Of a DNA stretch of 64,000 nucleotides, positions 26,793 to 36,147 are shown one piece after another. Within the stretch, counting starts at the first letter, position 1; every line of letters begins with the position of its first letter. Location of the stretch: contig JAJFFF010000051.1 of assembly GCA_021776785.1 (NCBI GenBank), forward strand, positions 62,001-126,000, given 5' to 3'. A model generated the notes under the pieces. The model did no database searches, was not told the origin of the DNA, and worked only from the letters and a program-made list of their open reading frames with translations. Made by a program: the position numbers and the translations under genes. The DNA comes from Planctomycetota bacterium. Lineage in GTDB: Bacteria; Planctomycetota; PLA2.

Positions 26793-27837
26793 CGTTTTGG
26801 TTTTCGTCCGCCGCGCGCCCAAAGAACTCAAGCTGCGGTTGCGGCCGTCGAAACGTAGCGCGCTCGTGTGCCGAGCCGGCGTTTGCGCTCGGACTTAGGT
26901 GAAAGCGCCGCGCTTGTAGCTCGATGAGCCGTTGGATCGATTGCCACCGCGGACCGCGCCCGCGCATGCGCTCGAAAAAACCGACGCGGCCGCCGTGACA
27001 GTCGCGCAACGCGTTCTCGACGCGCCGTACGCGCTGCGGGAACGACTCGCGCAACCGCGACCAAAACACAGGTCCCGTCTCGCGCGGCAAACGGAGCAGG
27101 ACCGAAAAATAGTGCGTGGCACCCGCGTCCGCTGCCTGCTCCATCACCGCCGGAATCTGATCTTCGTTCAATCCTGGAATGATGGGAGCGAGCGCGACGC
27201 CGACCGGCACGCCGGCGTCGGCGAGCACGCGCATGGCATCGAAGCGCGCGGCGGGCGTGGGTGCGTGTGGTTCCACGGCACGCGCCATCGCGCCGTCTAC
27301 AAACGGGATGCTCATGTACACGCGCGCGTTTGCTTGGGCCGCGAGCGTACCGAGAAGTTCTGCATCGCGACGCACGAGCGCGGACTTCGTAATGATGCCG
27401 ACGGGGTTGCGAAACTCAAGGCAGACCTCGAGCATGCGGCGCGTGAGCTGGTAGTGGGCTTCCAGCGGTTGGTAGCAATCCGTGTTGCCCGAGAACACGA
27501 TCGGTGCGCCGCGCCAACTCCGCCTCAGGAGGCGTGCGCGCAACAGCTCGGCCGCGTTGACCTTCGCTACGATGCGCCGTTCGAAATCGGTGCCCGCGCC
27601 GAAGTCCAAGTACTGATGCGACGGCCGCGCGTAGCAATACGAGCACCCATGGAAGCAACCGCGGTACGGGTTCACCCCAAACCGAAAACCGACGTCGGGA
27701 CTCTTGTTTTCGGTCACGATGCTCTTCGCACACTCCTCGTACACCTCCAACGCGGCCGTGGGCGGCGGACCGAGCCATTCGACATCAAATCGATGCCAGG
27801 GATTGGGAGGGTTGGCGACCGCACGCATACCTAACAA
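26773..27837 (-). CDS. PA0069-type radical SAM protein
   Basis: A 354-residue protein. The iron-sulfur motif is GVNPYRGCFHGCSYCYARPSHQYLDFGAG (C-x3-C-x2-C), followed by PIVFSGNTDCYQPLEAHYQLTRRML, IITKSALVRRDAEL, VYMSIPF and GVALAPIIPGLNEDQIP. These match the PA0069 / SplB-like radical SAM family. It cleaves SAM reductively; the substrate is unknown. A TTG at 27837 or the ATG at 27828 could be the start, and the latter looks more natural. It is convergent with mscL. Confidence 0.9.
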   Translation of the reverse strand: MLGMRAVANPPNPWHRFDVEWLGPPPTAALEVYEECAKSIVTENKSPDVGFRFGVNPYRGCFHGCSYCYARPSHQYLDFGAGTDFERRIVAKVNAAELLRARLLRRSWRGAPIVFSGNTDCYQPLEAHYQLTRRMLEVCLEFRNPVGIITKSALVRRDAELLGTLAAQANARVYMSIPFVDGAMARAVEPHAPTPAARFDAMRVLADAGVPVGVALAPIIPGLNEDQIPAVMEQAADAGATHYFSVLLRLPRETGPVFWSRLRESFPQRVRRVENALRDCHGGRVGFFERMRGRGPRWQSIQRLIELQARRFHLSPSANAGSAHERATFRRPQPQLEFFGRAADENQNEKRAPP

Positions 27838-27958
27838 ATACCAAACATGACGGTCGGATTCGGGCGCATTCCTGCAGGGCGTCGGCGCGAAGGTCCCGCG
27901 GTGCCGCGGCCGTCCGAATGCACGCCATTTCTTACACAGAGCCTAAAATCACCGGGAT

Positions 27959-29182
27959 ATGACTAAGCCCTGGCAAACCCGCATGCCTGACGATCAATTT
28001 GCCCGGATGCGCGACATCCTGGCCGCTCCCAGCCCGATCGGGTTGGAGGGCGCGATGACCGAAGGTGTGCTGCGCCCGATGGCGGCCGAATTCGCGCCGG
28101 ATTCGTGGGCGGTCCACTCGTTTCGCGGGAACGCCGGGCTCGTATTCGACACCAAGCCGGGGGATGAGGACGCGCTGTCGGTGATGGTGATCGGGCACGC
28201 GGACAAGATCCGCATGCAGGTCCGCAGCATCGGCGAGGACGGCAAGATCTGGATCGAGACCGATTCGTTTTTGCCGACGACGTTGATCGGCCACGAGGTG
28301 TTGCTGTTTAGCGAAGGCGAAGACGGGAACTATCGCGTCATCGAAGGCGGAACCATCGAAGCGCTGGGCGCGATTCACTTCGCGACGCCGGAAATGCGCA
28401 CGGGGCGCAAGGGCGTCACCAAAGAGATGATGTATCTCGAACTCGGTCTGCACGGCGAGAAGCGCAAGAAACAGGTCGAAGCGTTGGGCATCCGTTCCGG
28501 CGACTCGATCCTGCTCAAGCGGCCCATTCGCCGCGGGTTTGCGCCCGACAGCTACTACGGCGCCTACCTCGACAACGGGTTGGGGTGTTTTTTGGTGATG
28601 GAAGTGATGCGCCTTCTGGCGGAGAACAAAGCGCTCAAAAACGTCCGATTCTTGGGTGCTGCCGCAGCCTACGAAGAGATCGGACGGCTCGGGAGTCGCG
28701 TGTTGGTCGGCGAGTTCCGCCCCGATATCGTGATCGGCGTGGACGTGGCGCACGACCTCGAGGCCGCCCCGCACATGAAGGGCAAACGTTTCTCGCCCGT
28801 CAAAATGGGGGCGGGTGCCACCCTGGCCGTGGGCTCCATCGCGAATGCCTATCTCAATCAGCTGATTCAAGCGGTGGGGCGCAAGCACGACATTGCCGTT
28901 CAGCCGAAGGCGGCTGGGCGCGACACCGGGACCGACGCCATGGCAGCGGTCTTTGCGAGCGTGGACGCGGCCGCGAGCTCGATCGGCTTCCCGATTCGCC
29001 ACATGCACACGATCTCCGAATGTGGCCACACCGGCGACATCCTGAGTGCGATCTGGGTGATCTACGAGCTTTTGCACCACTTAGACGGGATGCACAAGGG
29101 GGCGGGCGCCAACGCGGATGACTTCCGGGCGGGCCATCCGCGTCTCGACCGGGCCGATGCCCTGGAGTATCCGGCGTCGTAG
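27959..29182 (+). CDS. M42 family metallopeptidase
   Basis: A 407-residue cytosolic aminopeptidase. Metal-ligand motifs appear in the family order: [13 protein letters not shown] (His, usually GHxDEIG), [13 protein letters not shown] (bridging Asp), [14 protein letters not shown] (catalytic and ligand Glu), IGVDVAHD (Asp) and [13 protein letters not shown] (His). M42 enzymes form large tetrahedral aminopeptidase particles. LDNG replaces the usual LDDR, a small departure. TAAAAT at 27944-27949, nine bases before the ATG, is the likely promoter. Confidence 0.88.
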   Translation: MTKPWQTRMPDDQFARMRDILAAPSPIGLEGAMTEGVLRPMAAEFAPDSWAVHSFRGNAGLVFDTKPGDEDALSVMVIGHADKIRMQVRSIGEDGKIWIETDSFLPTTLIGHEVLLFSEGEDGNYRVIEGGTIEALGAIHFATPEMRTGRKGVTKEMMYLELGLHGEKRKKQVEALGIRSGDSILLKRPIRRGFAPDSYYGAYLDNGLGCFLVMEVMRLLAENKALKNVRFLGAAAAYEEIGRLGSRVLVGEFRPDIVIGVDVAHDLEAAPHMKGKRFSPVKMGAGATLAVGSIANAYLNQLIQAVGRKHDIAVQPKAAGRDTGTDAMAAVFASVDAAASSIGFPIRHMHTISECGHTGDILSAIWVIYELLHHLDGMHKGAGANADDFRAGHPRLDRADALEYPAS

Positions 29183-29266
29183 GAGGCCTCGGGCGCGAGC
29201 TGGCGGGCGCGGAGGCGCCGTCCGCATGCGCCCAATTGCGCGGGTCCGTCTCTGTACAATCCCGCC

Positions 29267-29974
29267 ATGGCCGCCAAAAAGACCAGCAAGAAGCGGACTG
29301 CGACCAAGAAGGCCGCCCAGAAAAAGACCGCCAAAAAGAAGACTACGAAGAAGACCGCGAAGAAGACCGCGAAGACGACGACAAAGAAGTCTGCAAAGAA
29401 GGCGCCCGCCAAAAAAGCAGCCAAGAAGAGCGTCGCGAAGAAACCGACGAAGAAACCGACGAAGAGCGCGGCGAAGAAGGCCACGAAAGCCCCGAAGAAG
29501 AAGGCGGCCAAAAAGAGCGCAGCCAAGACCACAAAGAGCGCCAAGAAAGCGCCCGCCAAAAAGACAACGGCGAAGAAAGCGACTAAGAAAGTGCCTGCCA
29601 AAAAAGTCGCGAAGAAGCCGGTGGCCAAAAAGCCGGCTGCCAAGAAGGTTGCCAAGAAGGCGGCCAAGAAGGCGACGGTAAAAAAAGCGCCGGCAAAAAA
29701 GGCAGCCTCGAAAGCCGCGGCGAAGACGGCCACGACGGTCGCCAAGAAGCCGGTGGCCAAGAAGGCGGCGAAGAAAAAGCGCCGCACGACCAAGAAGATC
29801 GTCGTCGCTGTTCGCATGAAATACGTGTGGGCCGTGCGCGAGCCCAACGGCAAAGTGCTCAAGACCTACGCCTATCCCGACAAGGCGGCCGCGATTGCGG
29901 AAACGGCTCGCCTGACCAAGGTCAAAGGCAAGGAGTACTTCATGCGTCCGGAAAAAGTCCCGATGGACGACTAG
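29267..29974 (+). CDS. Histone H1-like Lys/Ala-rich DNA-binding protein
   Basis: A 235-residue protein. Residues 1-182 are almost only Lys, Ala, Thr, Pro and Val in AKK/PAKKA/TKK units, like eukaryotic histone H1 tails and bacterial Hc1/AlgP-like proteins; nonspecific DNA binding is expected. Residues 183-235 form a distinct small domain, [19 protein letters not shown] followed by [20 protein letters not shown], with no family that I recognise. TACAAT at 29255-29260 lies six bases before the ATG, so the transcript may be leaderless. The repetitive tail may vary in length between strains. Confidence 0.85.
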   Translation: MAAKKTSKKRTATKKAAQKKTAKKKTTKKTAKKTAKTTTKKSAKKAPAKKAAKKSVAKKPTKKPTKSAAKKATKAPKKKAAKKSAAKTTKSAKKAPAKKTTAKKATKKVPAKKVAKKPVAKKPAAKKVAKKAAKKATVKKAPAKKAASKAAAKTATTVAKKPVAKKAAKKKRRTTKKIVVAVRMKYVWAVREPNGKVLKTYAYPDKAAAIAETARLTKVKGKEYFMRPEKVPMDD

Positions 29975-30119
29975 CCCGATGGACTCGCCGGATGGCGCGG
30001 AGAAGTGGCCTGCATGCGGTCGTTTGTGTCCTCGCCGGATCTTCACGCCGAGGCGAACTCTCTGTCGAACGCACCGCGCTCGGGTTTCTGCATCGCGCGC
30101 GCCGCAGTAGGAGGACTTC

Positions 30120-31220
30120 GTGACTACCGTCTTTGAACAGTCGCTCCAGTTCTTTTTGGCACCCATTCAGGACTTGCTCGACGACGCTTCGATCAGCGAA
30201 GTCATGATTAACGGCCCCGAGACGGTCTACGTCGAACGGGCCGGAAAAATCGTGCCCGTTCCGAATCGGTTTTCCGACAACGAAGCGCTGCTGGCGTGCG
30301 CGCGCAACGTCGCGCAGTTTTCCGGCAAGCGCATCGAACCGGAGACGCCGCGCTTCGACGCGCGTCTTCCCGATGGTTCGCGCGTCCACGTGGTGTTGCC
30401 GCCGTGCGCGCGCGACGGGGTTTCGATTGCGATCCGCAAGTTCGCGGTTTCCACGATCACACTCGACAAACTCGTCGAGTGGGGATCGCTGAGCGAGGAA
30501 GCGGTGGAGCTGCTGCGCTTGGCGGTGATCTTGGGCAAAAACATCGTCGTGTCCGGCGGCACCGGCAGCGGTAAGACGGCGATGTTGAATGCGCTCAGTG
30601 GTGCCATCCCGGATGGCGAACGCATCCTCGTCATGGAGGACACGTCGGAGCTACAACTCCAGCAAGATCATGTCGTGCGTTTGGAAGCGCGGGCCGCCGA
30701 CCGCTATGGACGGGGCCAGGTGACGATTCGCGATCTGTTGCATTCCGCGCTGCGCCTGCGTCCGGATCGGGTGATCGTCGGCGAGTGCCGCGGCGGCGAA
30801 GCTCTGGACATGATTCAGGCGATGAACACCGGTCACGACGGGTCGATGACGACCGTTCACGCGAACTCGCCGATCGACGCGCTCTCGCGGATCGAGACCC
30901 TCGCGCTCATGTCGGGTGTTGAAATTCCGCTGGTGCCGTTGCGCGCCCAGGTGTCGTCGGCCGTCGACTTGATCGTCCAGCCCGACCGCTTACCGGACGG
31001 CAGCCGCAAAGTCACCTGCATCGCGGATGTGATGCCGCTCGACGAGCAGGGGCGCTACGTCGTGGCTTCGCTGCTCGAATTCCGCCACGCCGGGCGAGAC
31101 TCGAAATCCGGCAAGATCGCAGGCGCCCACGAGCTGACCGGCGCCACACCCCGATTTTGGGGCGAGGTTGAGGCCAAGGGCCTTTCTGGTCACGTGTCCG
31201 CGCTGGCCGGCAAGTTTTAG
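30120..31220 (+). CDS. tadA: Tad/CpaF-type secretion ATPase (first copy)
   Basis: A 366-residue protein starting at GTG with AGGAGG ten bases upstream. It has an N-terminal domain ([20 protein letters not shown]), [15 protein letters not shown], Walker [13 protein letters not shown] (near 146), Walker B-type [13 protein letters not shown], and the [23 protein letters not shown] and TTVHANS His/Asp boxes of TadA/CpaF ATPases. It powers Flp-pilus assembly. It has no FHA domain, in contrast with the second copy at 37873. It is the first gene of the pilus locus. Confidence 0.93.
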   Translation: MTTVFEQSLQFFLAPIQDLLDDASISEVMINGPETVYVERAGKIVPVPNRFSDNEALLACARNVAQFSGKRIEPETPRFDARLPDGSRVHVVLPPCARDGVSIAIRKFAVSTITLDKLVEWGSLSEEAVELLRLAVILGKNIVVSGGTGSGKTAMLNALSGAIPDGERILVMEDTSELQLQQDHVVRLEARAADRYGRGQVTIRDLLHSALRLRPDRVIVGECRGGEALDMIQAMNTGHDGSMTTVHANSPIDALSRIETLALMSGVEIPLVPLRAQVSSAVDLIVQPDRLPDGSRKVTCIADVMPLDEQGRYVVASLLEFRHAGRDSKSGKIAGAHELTGATPRFWGEVEAKGLSGHVSALAGKF

Positions 31221-31322
31221 GTCGGGTCGAGCCAAGACAACCGCGCTCGGCGGGGGCCGCAGGGCGCAAGGCCGCAGGGTGCAGGGGCGCAAGGCCGTAG
31301 GGCGGCTGGGGGGGACCTGCCG

Positions 31323-31328
31323 TATACT
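31323..31328 (+). promoter_or_regulatory. Candidate -10 box for the pilin genes
   Basis: TATACT, close to the TATAAT consensus, lies 12 bases before the ATG of the small pilin ORF. No convincing -35 box is at 16-18 bases. It suggests that the pilin genes have their own promoter inside the pilus locus. Confidence 0.45.
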
Positions 31329-31340
31329 TCCGGCGTCGAG

Positions 31341-31520
31341 ATGTGGGAAAGCATGCGGTGTTTTTGGCGGGATGAGGATGGCTCCTCTGACGTGGAATAC
31401 ATGTTGATCTCCACGTTTATCGTCCCCTTGATCTTTTTCACCGTTCCGCCCATTCTGATGGCGGCGAATGTGCGGTTTTTTGACCGCATTCACGTCTGGA
31501 TCAATCTACCGTTTCCTTAG
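31341..31520 (+). CDS. Very small Flp-like pilin candidate
   Basis: A 59-residue ORF. A charged N terminus ending RDEDGSSDVEY is followed by a hydrophobic helix (MLISTFIVPLIFFTVPPILM) and a short tail. Gly, then a Glu-Tyr pair, then the helix matches the layout of Flp/TadE-like prepilins (G...xEYxLI), where cleavage after Gly leaves Glu5-Tyr6. It lies between the ATPase and prepilin-peptidase genes of the Tad locus. Two Pro residues in the helix are unusual. Confidence 0.7.
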   Translation: MWESMRCFWRDEDGSSDVEYMLISTFIVPLIFFTVPPILMAANVRFFDRIHVWINLPFP

Positions 31521-31608
31521 GTCGTCGAACTGAGCCGAGTCCTTGCTCATTCCCAAGAGTCCGGAATGGCAAAGGCTCGTACCGTCACAACAAACTGGGC
31601 CGAAACTC

Positions 31609-31839
31609 ATGCGCGAATCCGTTTTAAAGACCTGCCGTTCGATGACCAATCGACTGCGCACGTTTCACCGCGACGAACAGGGTGATGAGGGCGTCAATAA
31701 GATCCTCATCATTGCGTTGATCGCCGTGCCGCTGGTCATCATCTTGATCATCTTCGGGAAAGAGATCGTTCAGTGGTTCAAGGACGCGTGGAGCGATCTT
31801 GCTGGTGAAGATCCCATCGACACGACAGCGCCTGAATAG
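31609..31839 (+). CDS. Second small Flp-like pilin or Tad membrane peptide
   Basis: A 76-residue protein from the ATG at 31609. It reads FHRDEQGDEGVNKILIIALI and continues into a hydrophobic helix (AVPLVIILIIFGKEIVQWF) with a charged tail (DAWSDLAGEDPIDTTAPE). The DEQG/DEG-helix layout resembles the preceding ORF and Flp pilins, but Glu-Tyr is replaced by Val-Asn. It may be a minor pilin. An in-frame TTG at 31543 would add 22 residues with no pilin-like content. Confidence 0.7.
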   Translation: MRESVLKTCRSMTNRLRTFHRDEQGDEGVNKILIIALIAVPLVIILIIFGKEIVQWFKDAWSDLAGEDPIDTTAPE

Positions 31840-32100
31840 GCGCCGTCGCGGTGTCTCTGCCCCAACGCCTGACGGCGTTGGAGCTGGACGCTCGTTGGGT
31901 TTGGCACCAATTCGGCTGCTTCTTGTCCCTCTGGCGGTGTGGTTTCTTGCCCAATGGAGATCTGGCGTTTTGTCGATTCGGCACCACGTGGCCGTCTTCG
32001 TCGCCTCTGGCGTCGTAGTTCGGATCTGGTTGCGACTTTGTCTGCCATCTTTGCTCGTTGCCCCTGGCTATTGAGTCGAATTCGCATCGTACGTACTGTT
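31840..32100. other. Intergenic element with a palindrome shared with the tRNA-Ser region
   Basis: CCAACGCCTGACGGCGTTGG (31862-31881) forms a perfect 8-bp hairpin with loop TGAC. Its 18-base core recurs at 62633-62650, and the 60-70 bases after each copy are also alike (TTTGGCA..., CTCTGGCGG). No gene is seen. Confidence 0.75.
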
Positions 32101-32111
32101 TGAGGTGATCT

Positions 32112-32654
32112 TTGGATCTTGGTCGGCTTGCGATGGATGGCTTGCTTCTTGCCATTTTGATTGCGGCTACTTGGACCGACGTCACCAAGGGCAAGGTCTA
32201 CAACGCGCTCACGTATTCGGCCGTGATTGCAGGGCTTGTGCTCAACGGGTTTCTCCGTCCGGCCGGACTGGGGTGGAATGCCGCGCTGCTTGGGTTGGCC
32301 ATGGGATTTGTGCCCATGTTTCTCATCTACTTGGGCGGTGGACTGGGCGGCGGCGATGTCAAGCTGATGGCGGCGACCGGGGCGTTCATCGGGCCGACGC
32401 CGGCGCTCTACACGCTCTTGTACTCCTGCTTGGTCGGCGCGGGGCTCTGCCTTTTTTTGATCCTGTGGCGCGAAGGCGGCGCCGGCGTCGCCGCCCGTTG
32501 GATGGATCGAAAGCGCCCGGCCGCCGAAGACGACGGGTTTGAGGCGTATCGATTTCCGTTCGCCCTTGCCATATTGGTCGGTGCGACATGGACGCTAGTA
32601 GAGGTGCACAGTGGCGCCACTCTGTGGGAATGGGGCGCCACACTGTGGGACTAG
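32112..32654 (+). CDS. tadV: Prepilin peptidase TadV/CpaA (A24 family)
   Basis: A 180-residue membrane protein. A TTG at 32112 follows GAGGTG by four bases and is the likely start, with an ATG at 32133 as alternative. Catalytic aspartates occur in the expected places: TWTDVTKGKVYN and GGGLGGGDVKLMAATGAFIG (GxGD). Five or six membrane helices are predicted. It removes the leader from Flp-type prepilins. The C-terminal VHSGATLWEWGATLWD is encoded by repeated sequence that continues into the downstream 14-bp array. Confidence 0.9.
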   Translation: MDLGRLAMDGLLLAILIAATWTDVTKGKVYNALTYSAVIAGLVLNGFLRPAGLGWNAALLGLAMGFVPMFLIYLGGGLGGGDVKLMAATGAFIGPTPALYTLLYSCLVGAGLCLFLILWREGGAGVAARWMDRKRPAAEDDGFEAYRFPFALAILVGATWTLVEVHSGATLWEWGATLWD

Positions 32655-32711
32655 GACTGTGGATATAAGACTGTGGATATAAGACCGTGGAACTAAGACC
32701 GTGGACGTAAG
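32642..32711. repeat. 14-bp tandem repeat, five units, overlapping a stop codon
   Basis: Units ACTGTGGGACTAGG, ACTGTGGATATAAG (twice identical), ACCGTGGAACTAAG and ACCGTGGACGTAAG run from 32642 to 32711. The first unit holds the TAG stop of the prepilin peptidase gene. The array separates this gene from the TadE-like gene. Confidence 0.9.
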
Positions 32712-32735
32712 TATCGAGATTCCCCACCCAACGCC

Positions 32736-33578
32736 ATGCACCCGCTGCCGCCGGAGTTTTTCGCCTGTCTCGCTGGCCTTGTCGTCGGCACCGGCCTTAC
32801 GCTGATCGTCGCCTATCGCATTCTGTCCCGCGCGGGCGTGCGCGCACGTTTGCGGCGCGCGTGGCGTGACGAATCCGGCTCGGCCGTCGTCGAGTTTCCC
32901 GGCGCGATGTTGGTGCTGATTGTGCTCGTCACCGTCACCAGTCAAATCGCGTTCATGACGACCGCGTACCTAGTCGTTGATTACGCGGCGTTCGCGGCGG
33001 CCCGGAGCGCGAGCGTGATGATTGCGACCAGCGCGGATGGGGAAGCGGGCGGCTCGATTACCGACAGCGGCGACAAGTTGGACACCGTCCGCTCCGCCGC
33101 CGTGTTGGCGTGCTACCCGGTCTCGGGTGACTACACCGATGAGGACTCTCTCACGGTCAACCTCGATCCGGTGCGCGGTGTCGTCGGCAACGTCGAATCC
33201 GCACTGGGATCGGTGTTCGATTTCGAATCCACCGAGGCCGGTATCGACTCGACCGAAGCGGAACTCAACAGCGTCGGCGACGAGGCGCGCGCGGCGGCGG
33301 CGAAAGCAACGGCCCTTACGCGCTACGCGTACGCCTACTACAACACCGAGGTGCGGCTGATCGATAGCAGCGGGACCGACAAGTACGGCAGCTACGGCCA
33401 CGGCGATCTTGTCACCGTCGAAGTCGTCCACCACTTCAACCTGTCGATTCCTTACGCCAAACGAATCTTTGGCAAGTTCAAGACACCCGAGGGGTACCGC
33501 GCTGCGATTCGCGCCAAGGCAAGCATCCTGAACGAGGGCGCCGTCGGGAAGACGCCGCCGCAAAGGCAACGGTACTGA
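32736..33578 (+). CDS. TadE/TadF-like Tad pseudopilin
   Basis: A 280-residue protein with one N-terminal TM, then the TadE signature DESGSAVVEFPGAMLVLIVL (Gly...Val-Glu-Phe then hydrophobic helix near residues 47-80). The rest is periplasmic, with an Asp/Glu/Ser-rich middle (SVFDFESTEAGIDSTEAELN) and a basic C terminus. TadE-like proteins are minor pilins of the Tad machine. The stop overlaps the next start by one base (TGATG). Confidence 0.8.
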   Translation: MHPLPPEFFACLAGLVVGTGLTLIVAYRILSRAGVRARLRRAWRDESGSAVVEFPGAMLVLIVLVTVTSQIAFMTTAYLVVDYAAFAAARSASVMIATSADGEAGGSITDSGDKLDTVRSAAVLACYPVSGDYTDEDSLTVNLDPVRGVVGNVESALGSVFDFESTEAGIDSTEAELNSVGDEARAAAAKATALTRYAYAYYNTEVRLIDSSGTDKYGSYGHGDLVTVEVVHHFNLSIPYAKRIFGKFKTPEGYRAAIRAKASILNEGAVGKTPPQRQRY

Positions 33579-35386
33579 TGGGGCACCGGGGACCCATGAC
33601 CGCGCTGCGAACACGCCTCTTGGGTGCCGTGCGACGCCGCGTGCGTGGCTTGCACCGCGACGAGGGCGCCCAAGTCATGCCCTTGGTGATGGCGTTCGGC
33701 ATCGCGTTTTTCAGCGGCGTCGTGCTCGTCATGAACACCGGCCGCACGGTCAACAACCGGATCGAATCGCAAAACGCGGTCGACGCCGCGATGATCTCGG
33801 GCACGACGAGTCTCGCGCGCGGCCTCAACTACCTATCCAAAAACAACGTCAGCATGGCCAAGGTCTTGGCCAGCATTGCGATTGTCCGCGCCGTGCCGCC
33901 GGCTGCGCAGGCCGGCCTTACCACGCTCAAGGTCTGGGACGGTGTTGCGCGCGGGATGAAGATCACCGGCTCGGCGCTGGAGAAGTTCCCGCCGACCACG
34001 GCCGCGGGCGTCGCACTCAAGATTGCGTCGGCCGCCTTGAAGTACAAGGTGAAGCAGGAAGAGATCGTTCTCAAGAACGTGAAGAGTGCGTTTGAGAAGA
34101 TCCGCGATAAGTGGGCCGGGGACACCGAGGACAAAGGGCTGGGGTGGACGATCCTCAAGGGCCTCTCCAAGCTCGGCGATTGGATTGCCAATTCCGCGCC
34201 GTTAGTTGCGCAGTACAGCGCGCGCGTGGTCTTTCACTACAACATCAAGCAGGGCAAGATCACCGACTTGGGCGGCGCGGTTGCCGACCCGACGTTTTCG
34301 CAGCCCAATGTTTGGATGCTGCCGCTCTATCCCAGCTTGCCGGTCTGCAAAGGGAAGTTTGGGGACTTCAAGAATTCGACGATCCACTTCGCCGGAAAGT
34401 ATTCGAAACCGATTACGACACTCGGCTGGGCGCTGCTGACGCTGTCTCTTTTTCCGATGCACTACGAGCGGAGTCTGAGCGCGCAAATCAAGCGGCTGTT
34501 TCTCGGCGGCGGCGCGGACGCGTTGCCCGACGAGAACCCAAACACGCAAGAGATCACCGACTTACGCACCGCCAACGAACGCCTCAAAGAAGAAGCGGAG
34601 CGGCTCCAGACCGAAAAAAACAACCTCACGGCGGAGAGGACGGGTCTCACCACCGAACGCGGCAAAAAAGTGGCGGAGCGCGACCAGGCGGTTCGCGATG
34701 GCGACAACGACAAGAAGGTCGCCGCGGACAAACGCATCGGCGAGATCGACAAGCGCCTGGGTGAGATCACCAAGCGGATCGGTGAAATCGACGACCGCAT
34801 GGAGGAGATCTCCGACGAGATCGAGGACAACAACGATCGCATCACAGAGATCTTGGACGAACAGGGCGTGCCGTCGGGCGAGATCGATAGCGACAACCCG
34901 CCGACGCCGGAAGGCGAAGGCCCGGGCGTCAACATCGGCGATCCCGTCGGCAACGGCTCGGTCCGCAGCGACGTTCCCGCGCAGCCGTACCTCATGAAGG
35001 AAACGGCCGACCCCGACTACAAAAAGACCATCACGTACTTCACGTTGGGGTGGCGCAAAATCGAGGAGCCGTTCCTGCAGGGCAAGTTCCGGTTGTTTCG
35101 CAAGGACACGATCGTCTCGTTGTTCAGCAAGCGCATGGAGCTCGGATTCGTGTACGCGTCCGCCGAGTTGTACAACCCGACGAGCGCCGACACGTGGACG
35201 CCGGATTGGCGCGCGCAGCTCGTGCGGACACAGGTCTCGCGCATGCCGCAGCCGCTCGGAACCACGGTCAAAGCGTGCGCGAGTCTGGACAGCAATCAGC
35301 CGGAGTCGTCGTCGAGCACCAACGAGGAGGGGCGTGATTGGCAAGCGTATCTCGAAGATCTCGTGAACTTGGTCGGGAAGCATTGA
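33578..35386 (+). CDS. TadG-like Tad assembly protein with long coiled coil
   Basis: A 602-residue protein. The N terminus reads RDEGAQVMPLVMAFGIAFFS then VVLVMNTGRTVNNRIESQNAVDAAM, the PF13400 (TadE/G-like) prepilin-type leader and helix. Residues about 335-430 are a continuous coiled coil (EEAERLQTEKNNLTAERTGL; IGEIDKRLGEITKRIGEIDD). A Pro/Gly/Asp-rich linker and a C-terminal globular domain follow. TadG proteins are large minor components that tie the pilus to the envelope. No VWA domain is seen. It is translationally coupled to its neighbours. Confidence 0.8.
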   Translation: MGHRGPMTALRTRLLGAVRRRVRGLHRDEGAQVMPLVMAFGIAFFSGVVLVMNTGRTVNNRIESQNAVDAAMISGTTSLARGLNYLSKNNVSMAKVLASIAIVRAVPPAAQAGLTTLKVWDGVARGMKITGSALEKFPPTTAAGVALKIASAALKYKVKQEEIVLKNVKSAFEKIRDKWAGDTEDKGLGWTILKGLSKLGDWIANSAPLVAQYSARVVFHYNIKQGKITDLGGAVADPTFSQPNVWMLPLYPSLPVCKGKFGDFKNSTIHFAGKYSKPITTLGWALLTLSLFPMHYERSLSAQIKRLFLGGGADALPDENPNTQEITDLRTANERLKEEAERLQTEKNNLTAERTGLTTERGKKVAERDQAVRDGDNDKKVAADKRIGEIDKRLGEITKRIGEIDDRMEEISDEIEDNNDRITEILDEQGVPSGEIDSDNPPTPEGEGPGVNIGDPVGNGSVRSDVPAQPYLMKETADPDYKKTITYFTLGWRKIEEPFLQGKFRLFRKDTIVSLFSKRMELGFVYASAELYNPTSADTWTPDWRAQLVRTQVSRMPQPLGTTVKACASLDSNQPESSSSTNEEGRDWQAYLEDLVNLVGKH

Positions 35387-36147
35387 TGGCTGGATCCGGC
35401 TTCGCCCGTGAATCGCAAGCCCGGTCGTCGCGTGCGCGCGGTGTGCTGCAGCGGATGCGCGGAACCGCCGCCGTCGAACTCATCTTGAGTCTGCCGTTCT
35501 TGGCGATGTTTGTCGTGGCGATGTACGACTTCGCGATCGGCTACTCGACGCGCTCGCAGGCGGCGCGCGCGTCGCGCCATGTAGCGTGGCATTCGGGACG
35601 AACGGCCGACGGCACGTTGAACAACGTCGGTTCGCTCGTGGCGAGCGATGTGCATGACGCGCACTACGGCAAAAAAACTCGCTCGCTTCGTCGTCAGACG
35701 GACTACCTACGCGCGCCCCTCGACATTCCCGACGTCGGCGCTTCGTGGTTCGACTCGACCGTATCCGGCGGGTTTAACGCCTTGGACGGCGCGGTCAGTT
35801 GGCTGGAATCGCCGATCTCGATTTGGGGATTCAATATTGACCTCAATGTGCAAGTCGCGGCTGGACTGCCGAGCTATCTCGTGGGGACGGTGACGATGCA
35901 GCACGGGGAGTCGTCGGCGGGTGTGCGCCCGCGCGCGGGGTTGGGCGACGTCTGGGTCGGTCCCCAACGCGTTGCAAGCCACAGCTATGTCGCGATGCAG
36001 ACGTGGCGCGAGCCCGATCCCGGCGAACCCGAGGGATGGTTTGATCCGATCCAACGTCTCCTCGCGTTCTTAGGCAACATCGGAACGATGATCGGCGCCT
36101 GGTTGGCGGAAGCCGCGCAGGCCGCCGCGGAGTTTTTGATCGGATGA
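35386..36147 (+). CDS. TadE family pseudopilin
   Basis: A 269-residue protein. RGTAAVELILSLPFLAMFVV (residues 26-45) is a canonical TadE prepilin segment with Val-Glu before the hydrophobic helix. The remainder is periplasmic, beta-rich and holds a short hydrophobic C-terminal helix. Start and stop codons overlap both neighbours (TGATG, ATGA), so it sits in a tight operon. Confidence 0.85.
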   Translation: MAGSGFARESQARSSRARGVLQRMRGTAAVELILSLPFLAMFVVAMYDFAIGYSTRSQAARASRHVAWHSGRTADGTLNNVGSLVASDVHDAHYGKKTRSLRRQTDYLRAPLDIPDVGASWFDSTVSGGFNALDGAVSWLESPISIWGFNIDLNVQVAAGLPSYLVGTVTMQHGESSAGVRPRAGLGDVWVGPQRVASHSYVAMQTWREPDPGEPEGWFDPIQRLLAFLGNIGTMIGAWLAEAAQAAAEFLIG

